The notes: a model not told the origin generated them from the sequence alone. A stretch of 64,000 bases of DNA from Nonomuraea sp. PA05 (GCF_008086045.1 NZ_VSEY01000007.1:186001-250000), one strand, 5' to 3'; numbered from the stretch's first letter, positions 33,177-47,549 are shown. Translations and numbers: made by a program.

Positions 33177-34598
33177 TCAGCGCACCTCGTCGTTCAGCCG
33201 CGAATGGCGATAGCCGTACAGGAAGTAGCAGACCAGCCCCGCGAGCATCCACAACCCGAACGCCAGCCAGGTCACCCCCGCCAGCCCCGCCATGACCACG
33301 ACGCACATGACGGCGCCCAGCACCGGCGTGGCGGGGAACAGCGGCGTGCGGAAGCTGCGCGGCAGCTCGGGGCTGCGGTAGCGGAGCACGAGCACGCCGA
33401 CGTTGACGATGGCGAAGGCGAACAGCGTGCCTATGCTGGTCGCCTCCGCGAGCTGCCCGAGGGGCACCAGCCCGGCCAGCACGGAGATGAACCCGGCCAC
33501 GATGAGGGTGTTGGCGACGGGCACCTGCCTGCGCGGATCGACCTTCTGGAAGACGCGCGGGATGAGCCCGTCGCGGGACATCGCGAACAGGATGCGGGTC
33601 TGCCCGTAGATGACGGTCAGCACGACGCTGGCGATGGCGATGACCGCGCCGAAGGAGACGATCAGGCCGGGCCAGGTGGCGCCCATGGCGAGGTTGGCGA
33701 CGTACGACAGGCTCGCCTCGGTGTTGTCGGGGTCGAACTCGGTCCACGGCATCGCGCCGACGGCGGCCAGGGCCACCAGCACGTAGACGACCGTCACGAT
33801 GACCAGTGACAGGATGATCGCCAGCGGCAGGTCCCGCTTGGGGTTCCTGGCCTCCTCGCCGGCCGTGGAGGCGGCGTCGAAGCCGATGTAGGAGAAGAAG
33901 ACCTGCGAGGCGGCGGCCGTGATGCCGGCCACGCCGAGCGGGGCGAAGGGCGTGAGGTTGCCCGACTCGAACGCGGTGAACGTCACCACGCAGAAGAACA
34001 GCAGCACCGCGATCTTGATGAGCACGAAGAAGGCGTTCGCCTTGGCGCTCTCGGAGGCCCCGTGCAGCAGCAGCCAGGTGGTCAGCAGCACGATGACGAT
34101 CGCCGTGACGTTGATCACTCCGCCGTCCTGGCCGGGGGAGCGGGTGATGGCGTCGGGCAGCGTGAAGCCGAACAGCGAGTACAGGAACGAGTTGAGGTAC
34201 TCGCCCCAGCCCACGGCCACGGCCGCCACGGAGACGGCGTACTCCAGCATCAGGCACCAGCCGCAGATCCAGGCCACCAGCTCGCCCAGCGTCGCGTACG
34301 CGTAGGAGTAGGACGAGCCGGACACCGGGATCGTGCCGGCCAGCTCGGCGTACGACAGCGCGGAGAACAGCGCCGTGACGGCCGCCAGCACGAACGACAG
34401 CACCACCGCGGGCCCCGCCTTCGGCACCGCCTGCCCGAGGATGACGAAGATCCCGGTGCCCAGCGTCGCGCCGACGCTGAACAGCGTGAGCTGCCACAGG
34501 GACATGGTGCGCCGCAGCTCGCCGCCCTCGCCGTGCCCGCCCTCGGCCACGATCCGCTCGGTCGGCTTGGTACGCAGCAGCCGCCGGGTCAGCGTCAT
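33177..34598 (-). CDS. APC-superfamily amino acid permease (CAT type)
   Basis: A 473-residue permease with about 12-13 membrane helices, of the cationic amino acid transporter (CAT) branch. LTLFSVGATLGTGIFVILG is the conserved helix-1 substrate motif, FFSYIGFDAASTAGEEARNP is the helix-6 to loop motif of CAT proteins, and the C-terminal PELPRSFRTPLFP block is also typical. Its place between carbamate kinase and the stress protein in an arginine deiminase operon makes arginine uptake, or arginine/ornithine or citrulline exchange, likely. It replaces the arcD antiporter found in many such operons. Confidence 0.88.
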   Translation of the reverse strand: MTLTRRLLRTKPTERIVAEGGHGEGGELRRTMSLWQLTLFSVGATLGTGIFVILGQAVPKAGPAVVLSFVLAAVTALFSALSYAELAGTIPVSGSSYSYAYATLGELVAWICGWCLMLEYAVSVAAVAVGWGEYLNSFLYSLFGFTLPDAITRSPGQDGGVINVTAIVIVLLTTWLLLHGASESAKANAFFVLIKIAVLLFFCVVTFTAFESGNLTPFAPLGVAGITAAASQVFFSYIGFDAASTAGEEARNPKRDLPLAIILSLVIVTVVYVLVALAAVGAMPWTEFDPDNTEASLSYVANLAMGATWPGLIVSFGAVIAIASVVLTVIYGQTRILFAMSRDGLIPRVFQKVDPRRQVPVANTLIVAGFISVLAGLVPLGQLAEATSIGTLFAFAIVNVGVLVLRYRSPELPRSFRTPLFPATPVLGAVMCVVVMAGLAGVTWLAFGLWMLAGLVCYFLYGYRHSRLNDEVR

Positions 34599-34608
34599 CG
34601 GGCACCCC

Positions 34609-35544
34609 CTACAGCGTGCTCGTCAGCGGCCACCGGCCGTTGGGCGTGACGATGGTGCCCGCGCAGCCGCCGAGTATGCGCTCGGCGTCCTCGAGCCGGC
34701 CGATGGCAGCCATGTCGCCGGTCGTCTCCACGAACCGGCAGACGGCCTCCACCTTCGGCCCCATGGATCCGGCGGGGAAGTCGAGCGCCCGCAGCTCGTG
34801 CGGCGTGGTGTGGCCGATCTCGCTCTGCTCGGGGGTGCCGAAGCCCCGCATGACGCGTGGCACGTCGGTGAGGCTGAGGAAGGCGTCGCACTCCAGCGCC
34901 TCGGCCAGCATCGCGGTGGTGAGGTCCTTGTCGACCACGGCCTCGACGCCGGTCAGCCGGCCGCGCTCGTCGCGGACGACCGGCACGCCGCCGCCGCCCG
35001 CGCACACCACGATCACGCCCTCGGCCACCATCCGCCGGATCAGCCGGGTCTCGACGACGCGCTGCGGGGTGGGAGAGGGCACGACGCGCCGCCAGTGCGG
35101 GCCGTCCTGCCGCACCGTCCAGCCGTGCTCGGCGGCCAGCTTCTCGGCCTCCTCCTGCTCGTAGACCCGGCCGACGAACTTGGCGGGGTCGGCGAAGGCC
35201 GGGTCGACGGCCGACACGAGCGTCTGCGTGACCATGGCCAGCACCTGCCTGCCGGGCAGCGCGTTCTGCAGGGCCTGCTGCATCCAGTAGCCGATCAGGC
35301 CCTGCGTCTGCGCGCCGAGCGCGTCGAACGGGTACGGCCCGCTCAGGCCGGGGTCGGCGGCGCTCTGCAGGGCCAGCATGCCGACCTGCGGGCCGTTCCC
35401 GTGGGTGATGACCAGCTCGTGCTCGCCGGCCAGGCCGGCCAGCGCCCTGGCGGCGGCGCGCACGTTGACGAGCTGCGCGTCGGCGTCGGGCCGCTGCCCG
35501 CGCCGCAGCACCGCGTTGCCGCCCAGCGCCACGATGACCCGCAT
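34609..35544 (-). CDS. arcC: Carbamate kinase
   Basis: Transfers phosphate from carbamoyl phosphate to ADP, the ATP-yielding step of the arginine deiminase pathway. The 311-residue amino-acid-kinase-fold protein has ALGGNAVLRRG, THGNGPQVGMLALQ, VVCAGGGGVPVV, VDKDLTTAMLAEAL and FPAGSMGPKVEA, the complete family set. It is 25 bases downstream of arcA. The ornithine carbamoyltransferase that normally produces its substrate is not in this operon. Confidence 0.95.
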   Translation of the reverse strand: MRVIVALGGNAVLRRGQRPDADAQLVNVRAAARALAGLAGEHELVITHGNGPQVGMLALQSAADPGLSGPYPFDALGAQTQGLIGYWMQQALQNALPGRQVLAMVTQTLVSAVDPAFADPAKFVGRVYEQEEAEKLAAEHGWTVRQDGPHWRRVVPSPTPQRVVETRLIRRMVAEGVIVVCAGGGGVPVVRDERGRLTGVEAVVDKDLTTAMLAEALECDAFLSLTDVPRVMRGFGTPEQSEIGHTTPHELRALDFPAGSMGPKVEAVCRFVETTGDMAAIGRLEDAERILGGCAGTIVTPNGRWPLTSTL

Positions 35545-35569
35545 GCCGATCCTCCTTCGGAACCGCCCG

Positions 35570-36814
35570 TCAGACGGCGTCGCGCTCCAGCGGGCAGCTC
35601 ATGCAGCGCGGCCCGCCGCGCCCCCTGCCGAGCTCGCTGCCCCTGATCGTGATCACCTCGATGCCGTTGTCGCGCAGGTAGTGGTTGGTGGTGGCGTTGC
35701 GCTCGTAGGCCACGACCACGCCTGGCTCCAGCGCCAGCCCGTTGCAGCCGTCGTCCCACTGCTCCCGCTCGGCGGCGTAGACGTCCTGGCTGGGCGTCAG
35801 GACCTTGATGCCGGGCAGGTCGAGGGCGCGCGCGATGGCCTTGTGCATGTCCTCGGGCGGGTGGTCGGTGACCTTCAGCTCCTTGGACGTCTCACCGGGC
35901 TCGATCGTGTACGCCGGCAGCATGCCCAGGCCGGCGTACTTGGTGAACACGCCCACGTCGAGCATGGTCATCACGGTGTCGAGGTGCATGAACGCCCGCG
36001 CCTTCGGCATGTCGAGCGCCACGATCCGCCGCGCGGAACCGGCCGTGAACAGCCGCTGCGCCAGCATCTCGACGGCCTGGGGCTGGGTGCGCTCGCTCAT
36101 CCCCACCAGCACCGCGCCCCGGCCGATGACCAGCACGTCGCCGCCCTCCATGGTGGCGGGGGCCACCGACTGGCCGGGCATCCAGCAGTGGTAGCCGCCC
36201 TGCCCGGGCCGGTCGAAGCCGCCGGCGAACGTCGGGTGGTACATGTAGACGGCCTCCATGTTGACCGTCTCCCGCATGCGGGCCTTCTTCTTCATCGCGT
36301 TGATCGACACGCCGTCGTAGATCCAGCACGAGGTGTCCCGCGTGAACAGGTGGTTGGGCAGGGGCGGCAGGATGAAGCCGTCCTCGCCGGTGGCGTGGAA
36401 GGTCACCGACTTGGGGTCGCAGCCCATGGAGACGAGCTCGCGCTTGGTGATGCCGCCGGTCAGGTAGACCTGGAGGGTGGCCGCGTCCATCCCGTCGAGG
36501 GTGTTGCGGATGTCGTCGATGGCGACCGGGCCGAGCCAGCGCTCGTCGATGACCGCGTCCAGGATGTGCTTGCGCGCCTCGGGGATGTCGACGGTCTCCC
36601 TGAGCAGGTCGGCCAGCAGGTGGACGCGGATGCCGCGGCTCGTCAGCACCTGCTGGAACTCCTCGTGCTCCTCGACCGCGCGCTGCACCCACAGCACGTC
36701 GTCGAAGAGGAAGGCGTCCTTGCTGGTGGGCGTCAGCCGTTTCAGTGCCAGGTCGGGCTTGTGCAGCAGGACCTGCCGCAGGTGCCCGACCTCGGAATCG
36801 ACATGGAACGTCAT
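35570..36814 (-). CDS. arcA: Arginine deiminase
   Basis: Hydrolyses arginine to citrulline and ammonia. The 414-residue protein has [10 protein letters not shown], the catalytic [12 protein letters not shown] (active-site His and Asp), and the nucleophile Cys404 in [12 protein letters not shown] near the C-terminus. Length is normal. It is the first gene of the minus-strand arc operon and diverges from pyrR; the shared 250-base region carries a CCTGATCAGG palindrome. Ammonia production also counters acid stress. Confidence 0.96.
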   Translation of the reverse strand: MTFHVDSEVGHLRQVLLHKPDLALKRLTPTSKDAFLFDDVLWVQRAVEEHEEFQQVLTSRGIRVHLLADLLRETVDIPEARKHILDAVIDERWLGPVAIDDIRNTLDGMDAATLQVYLTGGITKRELVSMGCDPKSVTFHATGEDGFILPPLPNHLFTRDTSCWIYDGVSINAMKKKARMRETVNMEAVYMYHPTFAGGFDRPGQGGYHCWMPGQSVAPATMEGGDVLVIGRGAVLVGMSERTQPQAVEMLAQRLFTAGSARRIVALDMPKARAFMHLDTVMTMLDVGVFTKYAGLGMLPAYTIEPGETSKELKVTDHPPEDMHKAIARALDLPGIKVLTPSQDVYAAEREQWDDGCNGLALEPGVVVAYERNATTNHYLRDNGIEVITIRGSELGRGRGGPRCMSCPLERDAV

Positions 36815-36925
36815 CTGTGCTGTATCCCCCTCAAAAGAGCGGAAGTCACGCTCGACCGCCGCCCCGCGCGCCGGGTGATCGTGCCCGGCGCGAACCGCGC
36901 CGACACCGCGCGGCGCGGGAAATTA

Positions 36926-36935
36926 CCTGATCAGG
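36926..36935. promoter_or_regulatory. Palindrome between arcA and pyrR
   Basis: CCTGATCAGG is a perfect 10-bp palindrome within an imperfect TTACCTGATCAGGAA, about 110 bases before arcA. It could be the operator of an arginine or oxygen regulator, but no known consensus is matched with confidence. Confidence 0.3.
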
Positions 36936-37018
36936 AAGGTCCCCGATCCGCGGACGCCGGCGGGAGGCGCTCGCGTTGTACCTGGTAGCCCCTGGTACTG
37001 TGTGTCCCGACCAACACC

Positions 37019-38532
<1,514 letters not shown>

Positions 38533-38536
<4 letters not shown>

Positions 38537-39819
38537 TCATTCGCAACGTGAGGATCCTGGGCGGCGAGCCCGTGGACATCCGCGTCGCCGACGGGGCGAT
38601 CGCCGAGATCGGCCCCGGCCTGGCGGGCGAGAACACCGTCGACGGCGCGGGCGCGATCGCGCTGCCCGGCCTCGTCGACCTGCACACGCACCTGCGCGAG
38701 CCGGGCCGCGAGGACGCCGAGACCGTGCAGACCGGCACCCAGTCGGCCGCCCGCGGCGGCTACACCGCCGTGCACGCCATGGCCAACACCTCGCCCGTCG
38801 CCGACACCGCCGGCGTGGTCGAGCAGGTGTGGCGGCTGGGCCGCGAGTTCGCCCACTGCGACGTGCACCCCGTCGGCGCCGTCACCGTCGGCCTGGAGGG
38901 CAGGCAGCTCGCCGAGCTGGGCGCGATGGCCGACTCCGCCGCCCGCGTGCGGGTCTTCTCCGACGACGGCAGGTGCGTGGACGACGCGGTGCTGATGCGC
39001 CGCGCCCTGGAGTACGTCAAGGCGTTCGACGGCGTCGTCGCCCAGCACGCCCAGGAGCCCAGGCTCACCGCCGGCGCCCAGATGAACGAGGGCGTCGTCT
39101 CCGGCAGGCTCGGCCTGACCGGCTGGCCCGCCGTCGCGGAGGAGGCGATCATCGCCCGCGACTGCCTGCTGGCCGCGCACGTCGGCTCCCGGCTGCACGT
39201 CTGCCACGTCTCCACGGCCGGCTCGGTCGAGATCATCCGCTGGGCCAAGTCCAAGGGCTGGAACGTCACCGCGGAGGTGACCCCCCACCACCTGCTGCTC
39301 ACCGACGACCTCGTGGAGGAGTCGCCGGTGGGCGCCTACAACCCCATCTACAAGGTCAACCCGCCGCTGCGCACCCGCGCGGACGTCGAGGCGCTGCGTG
39401 CCGCGCTGGCCGACGGCACGATCGACATCGTGGCCACCGACCACGCGCCCCACCCGGTCGAGGACAAGGAGACCGAGTGGTCGGCCGCCGCCATGGGCAT
39501 GGTCGGCCTGGAGACCGCGCTCAGCGTGGTCCAGGAGGCCATGGTCGAGACCGGGCTGCTCGACTGGGCCGGCCTCGCCCAGCGCATGTCCGTCGTGCCC
39601 GCCCGCATCGGGCGCCTGGCCGGGCAGGGGCAGCCGATCGAGGTGGGCGCCCCGGCCAACATCACGCTGTACGACCCGTCCGCGCGCACGAAGGTCGATC
39701 CGTCCGCCTTCGCGTCCAAGAGCAGGAACACCCCCTACGAGGGGATGACGCTGCCCGGCAGGGTAGTGGCCACGTTCCTGCGCGGCAGGCCGACCGTTCT
39801 CGAAGGGAAGCTGGTTTGA
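38533..39819 (+). CDS. pyrC: Dihydroorotase (class I)
   Basis: Cyclises carbamoyl aspartate to dihydroorotate. The 428-residue amidohydrolase has [11 protein letters not shown] with two metal His, [10 protein letters not shown] with the bridging Asp typical of type I enzymes, [22 protein letters not shown] and ATDHAPH with the catalytic Asp. Differs from the allantoinase at 11 kb in these blocks. Its stop shares bases with the TTG start of carA. Confidence 0.96.
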
Positions 39820-40908
39820 ACACTGCGGTGCTCGTGCTGGAAGACGGCCGCGTCTTCCACGGAACCCCATACGGCGCCGAAGGCGAGACGTTCGGCGAAA
39901 TGGTCTTCAACACCGGCATGACCGGCTATCAGGAGACCCTCACGGATCCGTCCTACCACCGGCAGATCGTCGCCATGACGGCGCCGCACATCGGCAACAC
40001 CGGCGTCAACGACGAGGACCCCGAGTCCAGGCGCGTCTGGGTGGCCGGCTACGTCGTGCGCGAGCCGTCCAGGGTGGTCTCCAACTGGCGGGCCAACCGC
40101 TCGCTCGACGACTACCTCAAGGAGCAGGGCGTGGTCGGGATCGCCATCCCGGGCACCCGCGCGCTCACCCGCCACCTGCGCGAGCGCGGCGCGATGCGCG
40201 CCGGCATCTTCAGCGCGCCCGAGGCGCCGGTCGGGGAGCTCGTCGAGCGCGTACGGCAGTCGCCCCGCATGGAGGGCGCCGACCTGGCGGGCGAGGTCGC
40301 CACCGGGCAGACCTACGTGGTGCCCCCCGTCGGCCCCAAGCGCTACACGGTCGCGGCCGTCGACCTGGGCATCAAGGGCATGACCCCGCACCGGATGGCC
40401 GAGCGCGGCTGCGAGGTGCACGTGCTGCCCGCCGACGCCACCTACGAGCAGATCATGGCGGTCGAGCCCGACGGCGTGTTCTTCTCCAACGGGCCCGGCG
40501 ACCCCGCCACCGCCGACGTGTCGGCGCTGCGGGGAGTGCTGGAGTCCAAGGTGCCGTTCTTCGGCATCTGCTTCGGCAACCAGCTCTTCGGGCGAGCGCT
40601 CGGGCTGTCCACGTACAAGCTGCGTTACGGCCACCGGGGCGTCAACCAGCCGGTTCAGGACGTGCGCACCGGCAAGGTGGAGATCTCCGCGCACAACCAC
40701 GGGTTCGCGGTGGAGGCGCCGCTCGACGGGCCGTTCGAGACCCCGTACGGGCAGGCCGAGGTGAGCCACGTCAACCTCAACGACCGCTGTGTGGAGGGGC
40801 TGCGGCTGCTCGACGGCCGCGCCTTCAGCGTCCAGTACCACCCGGAGGCCGCCGCCGGCCCGCACGACGCCGCCTATCTTTTCGACGAGTTCTGCGAGGT
40901 CATGACCC

Positions 40909-40922
<14 letters not shown>
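39816..40922 (+). CDS. carA: Carbamoyl-phosphate synthase small subunit
   Basis: Glutamine amidotransferase subunit that supplies ammonia to CarB. The 368-residue protein has an N-terminal [18 protein letters not shown] domain and a C-terminal class I amidotransferase domain with the nucleophile Cys in [12 protein letters not shown] and the catalytic His/Glu in [11 protein letters not shown]. The usual His after Cys-x-Gly is Asn (FGNQ), a substitution I recall as common in actinobacteria. The start is TTG at 39816 (TTGA overlap with pyrC), six bases after GAAGGGAAG. Confidence 0.95.
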
Positions 40923-44196
<3,274 letters not shown>

Positions 44197-44234
44197 CCCC
44201 GCACGGGAGGTGAAGACGACTGGCCGGCACACCG

Positions 44235-45086
44235 GTGCAGGTGACGGGCACGGTGCTGACGACGCGCCGGGTCGACGCCTACCATGCGCTGACGGTGGTG
44301 GCGCCCGGCATCGCCGAGCGTTACCGGCCCGGCCACTTCGTCTCCGTGGCGGTCGGCGGGCCGTACTCGTCGATGGTGACGCGCCGCGCGCTGTCCATCC
44401 ACGACGTGAAGTCCGACTACGGCGGCACGGTGGAGCTGGTCTTCACCGTGCGCGGCTCAGGCACGGCCTGGCTGGCCGAGCGGCGCGCCCGTGACACGCT
44501 CGACCTGGTGGGGCCGCTAGGGCGGCCCTTCCCGCTGCCGCGCGACCCGGTCCACTGCGTGCTGGTCGGCTCCGAGTACGGCTCCGCCGTGCTGTTCCCG
44601 CTGGCCGACGCGCTGCTGGAGCGGGGCTGCCGGGTGGACTTCGTGCTCGGCGGCGCCGGGGCGGAGCGGGTCTTCGGCGCGATGCGGGCCCGCAGGATGG
44701 CCGAGACGACCACGCTGACCACCGAGGACGGCTCGCTGGGCCTGCGCGGCAAGGTCACCGACGCGCTGCCCTCGGTGATCGCCGACACGCGGGCCGACGT
44801 CGTGTACGCCTGCGCGCCCATGGAGACGCTGCGGGCGGTGACGGCGGTGGCGATGGAGTTCGACATCCCGGTGCAGGTGGCGGTCGAGGAGGCCATGGCC
44901 TGCGGGATCGGGGTGTGCATGACGTGCGTGCTGCCCGTCATCGGTGACGACGGGGCGACCAGGATGGTCAGGGCGTGTGCGGAGGGGCCGGTGTTCCGGG
45001 GGGAGCGGGTGCGTTTCGAGGACGTGGGAACGATCCCGTTCGACGCGCTCGGCGCCCCCGGAGGCGGTGCTCGACATGTCGGTTGA
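44235..45086 (+). CDS. pyrK: Dihydroorotate dehydrogenase electron transfer subunit
   Basis: Flavin/iron-sulfur subunit that lets class 1B dihydroorotate dehydrogenase use NAD. The 283 residues have the FAD motif TRRALSIHDV, a NAD-side GSEYGSAVLFPLADAL block, and a C-terminal 2Fe-2S site with spacing C-x4-C-x2-C and a further Cys (ACGIGVCMTC ... RAC). The first standard start in frame is GTG 44235, but the ribosome site GGGAGGTG ends 22 bases before it. A CTG at 44220 is ideally spaced and may be the true start, adding five residues. Confidence 0.9.
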   Translation: MQVTGTVLTTRRVDAYHALTVVAPGIAERYRPGHFVSVAVGGPYSSMVTRRALSIHDVKSDYGGTVELVFTVRGSGTAWLAERRARDTLDLVGPLGRPFPLPRDPVHCVLVGSEYGSAVLFPLADALLERGCRVDFVLGGAGAERVFGAMRARRMAETTTLTTEDGSLGLRGKVTDALPSVIADTRADVVYACAPMETLRAVTAVAMEFDIPVQVAVEEAMACGIGVCMTCVLPVIGDDGATRMVRACAEGPVFRGERVRFEDVGTIPFDALGAPGGGARHVG

Positions 45087-46053
45087 TATGCGGACATTCC
45101 TGGCGCACGTGGAGCTGGCCAACCCCATCACCACCGCCGCCGGCTGCGCCTCCTCGGGCCGCGAGCTGGCCCAGTTCTTCGACCTGCACCGGCTCGGCGC
45201 GCTGACCACCCGCTCGATCACCATGGCCCCGCGCGCCGGCCGGCCCACGCCGCGCATGGCCGAGACGCCCTCCGGCATGCTCAACGCCGTCGGCCTCCAG
45301 GGGCCTGGCATCGACGCGTTCCTGGAGCGCGAGCTGCCCTGGCTGGCCCAGCGGGGCATCAAGACCATCGTCTCGATCGGCGGCGGCACCGTCGCCGAGT
45401 ACTCGGAGCTGGCCCGCAGGCTCGCCGACGCGCCCGGGGTGACCGCGCTGGAGGTCAACCTCTCCTGCCCGAACATGGAGGACAGGGGGCGCGTCTTCGC
45501 CCGCGAGGGCAGCGCCGCCGCCGAGGTGATCGCCTCCGTGCGCTCCATCATGCGCTACGACGTGCCCGTCGTCGGCAAGCTCGCGCCCGACGTGGCCGAC
45601 ATCGTCTCCGTCGCCCGCGCCTGCGTGGACGCCGGGGCCGACGCGCTGTCCATGATCAACAATCCGCTGGGCATGGCCATCGACACCGAGGCGCTGCGGC
45701 CCTCGCTCGCCGCCGTCACCGGCGGGCTGTCGGGGCCGGCCATCCTGCCGCTGGCCGTACGGTGTGTCTGGCAGGTGCACGCCGCCCTGCCCGGGGTGCC
45801 GCTGATCGGCGTCGGCGGCGTCATGACCGGCAAGGACGCCTTCCAGCTCGTCCTGGCGGGCGCCTGCGTCGTCGGAGTGGGCACGGCGCTGTTCCACGAC
45901 CCCTACGCCTGCCTGCGCATCGAACGCGAGCTTGAGGAGCTCCTGAGGGCCCGCGGCTTCCAGCGGCTGGCCGACGCCGTCGGCCTGGCGCACCGCCCGC
46001 CGGGGAGCGCACCCCGGCACCTGCTAGTCGATACCGAGGAGAGCACGCCTTGA
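45076..46053 (+). CDS. pyrD: Dihydroorotate dehydrogenase (class 1B catalytic subunit)
   Basis: Oxidises dihydroorotate to orotate with FMN. The 325-residue TIM barrel has NPITTAAGCASSGRE, the catalytic Cys in VNLSCPNMED, SMINNPLGMAID and IGVGGVMTGKDA. The catalytic Cys, instead of Ser, together with the adjacent pyrK, indicates the NAD-linked class 1B enzyme. The ATG at 45076 has GAGGCGG eight bases upstream and overlaps pyrK by 11 bases. Its 3' end lies in a duplicated 29-bp segment before pyrF. Confidence 0.94.
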   Translation: MSVDMRTFLAHVELANPITTAAGCASSGRELAQFFDLHRLGALTTRSITMAPRAGRPTPRMAETPSGMLNAVGLQGPGIDAFLERELPWLAQRGIKTIVSIGGGTVAEYSELARRLADAPGVTALEVNLSCPNMEDRGRVFAREGSAAAEVIASVRSIMRYDVPVVGKLAPDVADIVSVARACVDAGADALSMINNPLGMAIDTEALRPSLAAVTGGLSGPAILPLAVRCVWQVHAALPGVPLIGVGGVMTGKDAFQLVLAGACVVGVGTALFHDPYACLRIERELEELLRARGFQRLADAVGLAHRPPGSAPRHLLVDTEESTP

Positions 46054-46095
46054 CTCCCGAACCTCTGGAGAGCACGTCTTGACCCCCGCACCCAT
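46038..46095. repeat. 29-bp duplication of the pyrF translation start region
   Basis: Positions 46038-46066 and 46067-46095 are near-identical direct repeats starting GGAGAGCACG(C/T)CTTGAC. Each carries a ribosome-site-like GGAGAG and a TTGA. The first TTG (46050) opens a 10-codon frame (MTPEPLESTS) that stops exactly at the second TTGA, the start of pyrF. Confidence 0.75.
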
Positions 46096-46771
46096 CGCCG
46101 TCGCTCTCGACGCTCCCGACCTGGAGACCGCCGCCCGATGGGCCGCCCTGGTCACGCCCCATGTCAGCACGGTCAAGGTGGGCCTGGAGCTCTACCTGCG
46201 CTACGGGCCCGACGTGATCGCCTCCGTGCGGGGGGCCAGCGGCGTGCGCGTGTTCCTCGACCTCAAGCTGCACGACATCCCCAACACCGTCGCGGGCGCC
46301 GCGCGGGCGGTGGCGCGGCTGCGTCCCTCGATCCTGACCGTGCACGCCGCCGGCGGGCCCGCCATGATCAGGGCGGCCGTGGAGGCCGCGCCGCACACCC
46401 AGATCGCCGCCGTCACCATCCTGACCTCGCTCACCGAGGGCGACCTGGAGCGCATCGGGGTCGCCGGGCCCGCCGACGACGCCGTGCGCCGCCTGGCAGC
46501 GCTGTCGGTCGAGGCGGGCGCCACCGCGCTGGTGTGCTCGCCCAACGAGGTCTCGGCGGTGCGGGCCGAGGTGGGCGGCGAGATCACGCTCATCACGCCG
46601 GGCGTGCGGCCCACCGGGGCCGCCACCCAGGACCAGAAGCGGGTCGCCACGCCCGAGCAGGCGCTGGCGGACGGCGCCGACCTGCTGGTGATCGGCCGGC
46701 CCATCACGGGGTCGCCCGATCCGGGAGCGGCGGCGGCCGCCATCGCCGCCTCGCTCCGCCGCGCCTCCTGA
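46079..46771 (+). CDS. pyrF: Orotidine 5'-phosphate decarboxylase
   Basis: Decarboxylates OMP to UMP, the end of the pathway. The 230-residue TIM barrel begins IAVALDAPD and has the catalytic FLDLKLHDIPNTV (Asp-x-Lys-x-x-Asp), TVHAAGG and the phosphate-binding TPGVRPTG region. It starts with TTG at 46079 inside a duplicated segment, 25 bases after the pyrD stop. It is the last gene of the pyr operon. The transferase PyrE is not encoded here. Confidence 0.94.
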   Translation: MTPAPIAVALDAPDLETAARWAALVTPHVSTVKVGLELYLRYGPDVIASVRGASGVRVFLDLKLHDIPNTVAGAARAVARLRPSILTVHAAGGPAMIRAAVEAAPHTQIAAVTILTSLTEGDLERIGVAGPADDAVRRLAALSVEAGATALVCSPNEVSAVRAEVGGEITLITPGVRPTGAATQDQKRVATPEQALADGADLLVIGRPITGSPDPGAAAAAIAASLRRAS

Positions 46772-47100
46772 TCGCGCGCGCCTCACGGCTCCTGGCGCGT
46801 GCCGCGTTTCGAGACGCGTACGGATTTCGAGACGCGTCCGGTTCGAGGCGCGTACGGGAGGCACGCGTACGGCAAGATCGTCGCCGTCACGCCCGCCGGG
46901 CCCTGCTCACAAGATCATAAGGCATCCGTGCGCCCGTCCGCACAAGATCGCTGAACGGGTTTCGGCCCTGGTGCGGGCAGGGTTTCGGACATCGGCGTCC
47001 GGGAGGACGGCCGGCGCCCTTGCGTTTCGCGACACCGGCGCGAGCCGACGCGCGAAGGGGGAAGTGAGGGCGATTTGATCAGCACAATGTGATTTTACGA

Positions 47101-47113
47101 TCACGCAGAGTGA
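47101..47113. promoter_or_regulatory. Perfect BldD-consensus box upstream of mihF
   Basis: TCACGCAGAGTGA matches every fixed base of the Streptomyces BldD consensus nTnACnC(A/T)GnGTnAn and is nearly palindromic (ATCACGCAGAGTGAT). It lies about 40 bases before the promoter minus-35 and 115 before the mihF start. Confidence 0.6.
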
Positions 47114-47151
47114 TGAAGTGGATTTTGTGGCGAGAGAAACCGCTCTTGACG

Positions 47152-47180
47152 TTGCTTAGGGGGCGATGACCAGCTAGTTT
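47152..47180 (+). promoter_or_regulatory. mihF promoter
   Basis: TTGCTT (47152-47157) and TAGTTT (47175-47180) with a 17-base spacer form a good vegetative promoter 45 bases before the mihF start. Confidence 0.5.
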
Positions 47181-47225
47181 CCCTTCCCGTCCGAGTACAT
47201 CGACAGAAATTCGAGGTGACCCGGC

Positions 47226-47549
47226 GTGGCTCTTCCTCCCCTGACCCCTGAGCAGCGCGCCGCAGCTTTGGAAAAGGCTGCCAAGGCCCGTAAAGAGCGT
47301 GCCGAGGTCAAGAACCGGCTCAAGCATGGCGCGGTTTCTCTGGCTGAGGTGCTCAAGGATGGGCAGACCGACGACGTCATCGGCAAGATGAAGGTGTCGG
47401 CATTGTTGGAATCGCTCCCCGGCGTGGGCAAGGTCCGCGCCAAGCAGCTCATGGAGCGGCTCGCCATCGCCGAGTCCCGCCGCGTGCGGGGTCTCGGCGC
47501 GAACCAGAGGGCCTCCCTCGAGCGCGAGTTCGGTGGCAACGAGAGCTAG
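47226..47549 (+). CDS. mihF: Actinobacterial integration host factor
   Basis: A small nucleoid protein that bends or twists DNA by a helix-two-turn-helix motif; it is called sIHF in Streptomyces and mIHF in mycobacteria. The 107-residue protein is basic and helical at the N-terminus (LPPLTPEQRAAALEKAAKA) and has the H2TH segment ESLPGVGKVRAKQLMERLAI followed by RRVRGLGANQRASL. Length is normal. GTG start with GAGGTGACC-type ribosome site. It precedes gmk, as in Streptomyces. Confidence 0.93.
   Translation: MALPPLTPEQRAAALEKAAKARKERAEVKNRLKHGAVSLAEVLKDGQTDDVIGKMKVSALLESLPGVGKVRAKQLMERLAIAESRRVRGLGANQRASLEREFGGNES

Larger units (their letters stand above)
46772..47225. other. Intergenic region between pyrF and mihF
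   Basis: No gene is supported in these 454 bases. Three 18-bp direct repeats (TTTCGAGACGCGTACGGA and variants; 46807-46824, 46825-46842, 46842-46859) lie after pyrF, and CAAGATC occurs three times between 46870 and 46960. The right part holds the BldD-type box and the mihF promoter. Confidence 0.55.

Noticed and set aside
46772..47200. Protein-coding gene between pyrF and mihF
   Set aside because: Open frames here are Arg-rich by-products of GC-rich sequence with no ribosome site; the region contains repeats and regulatory sites.
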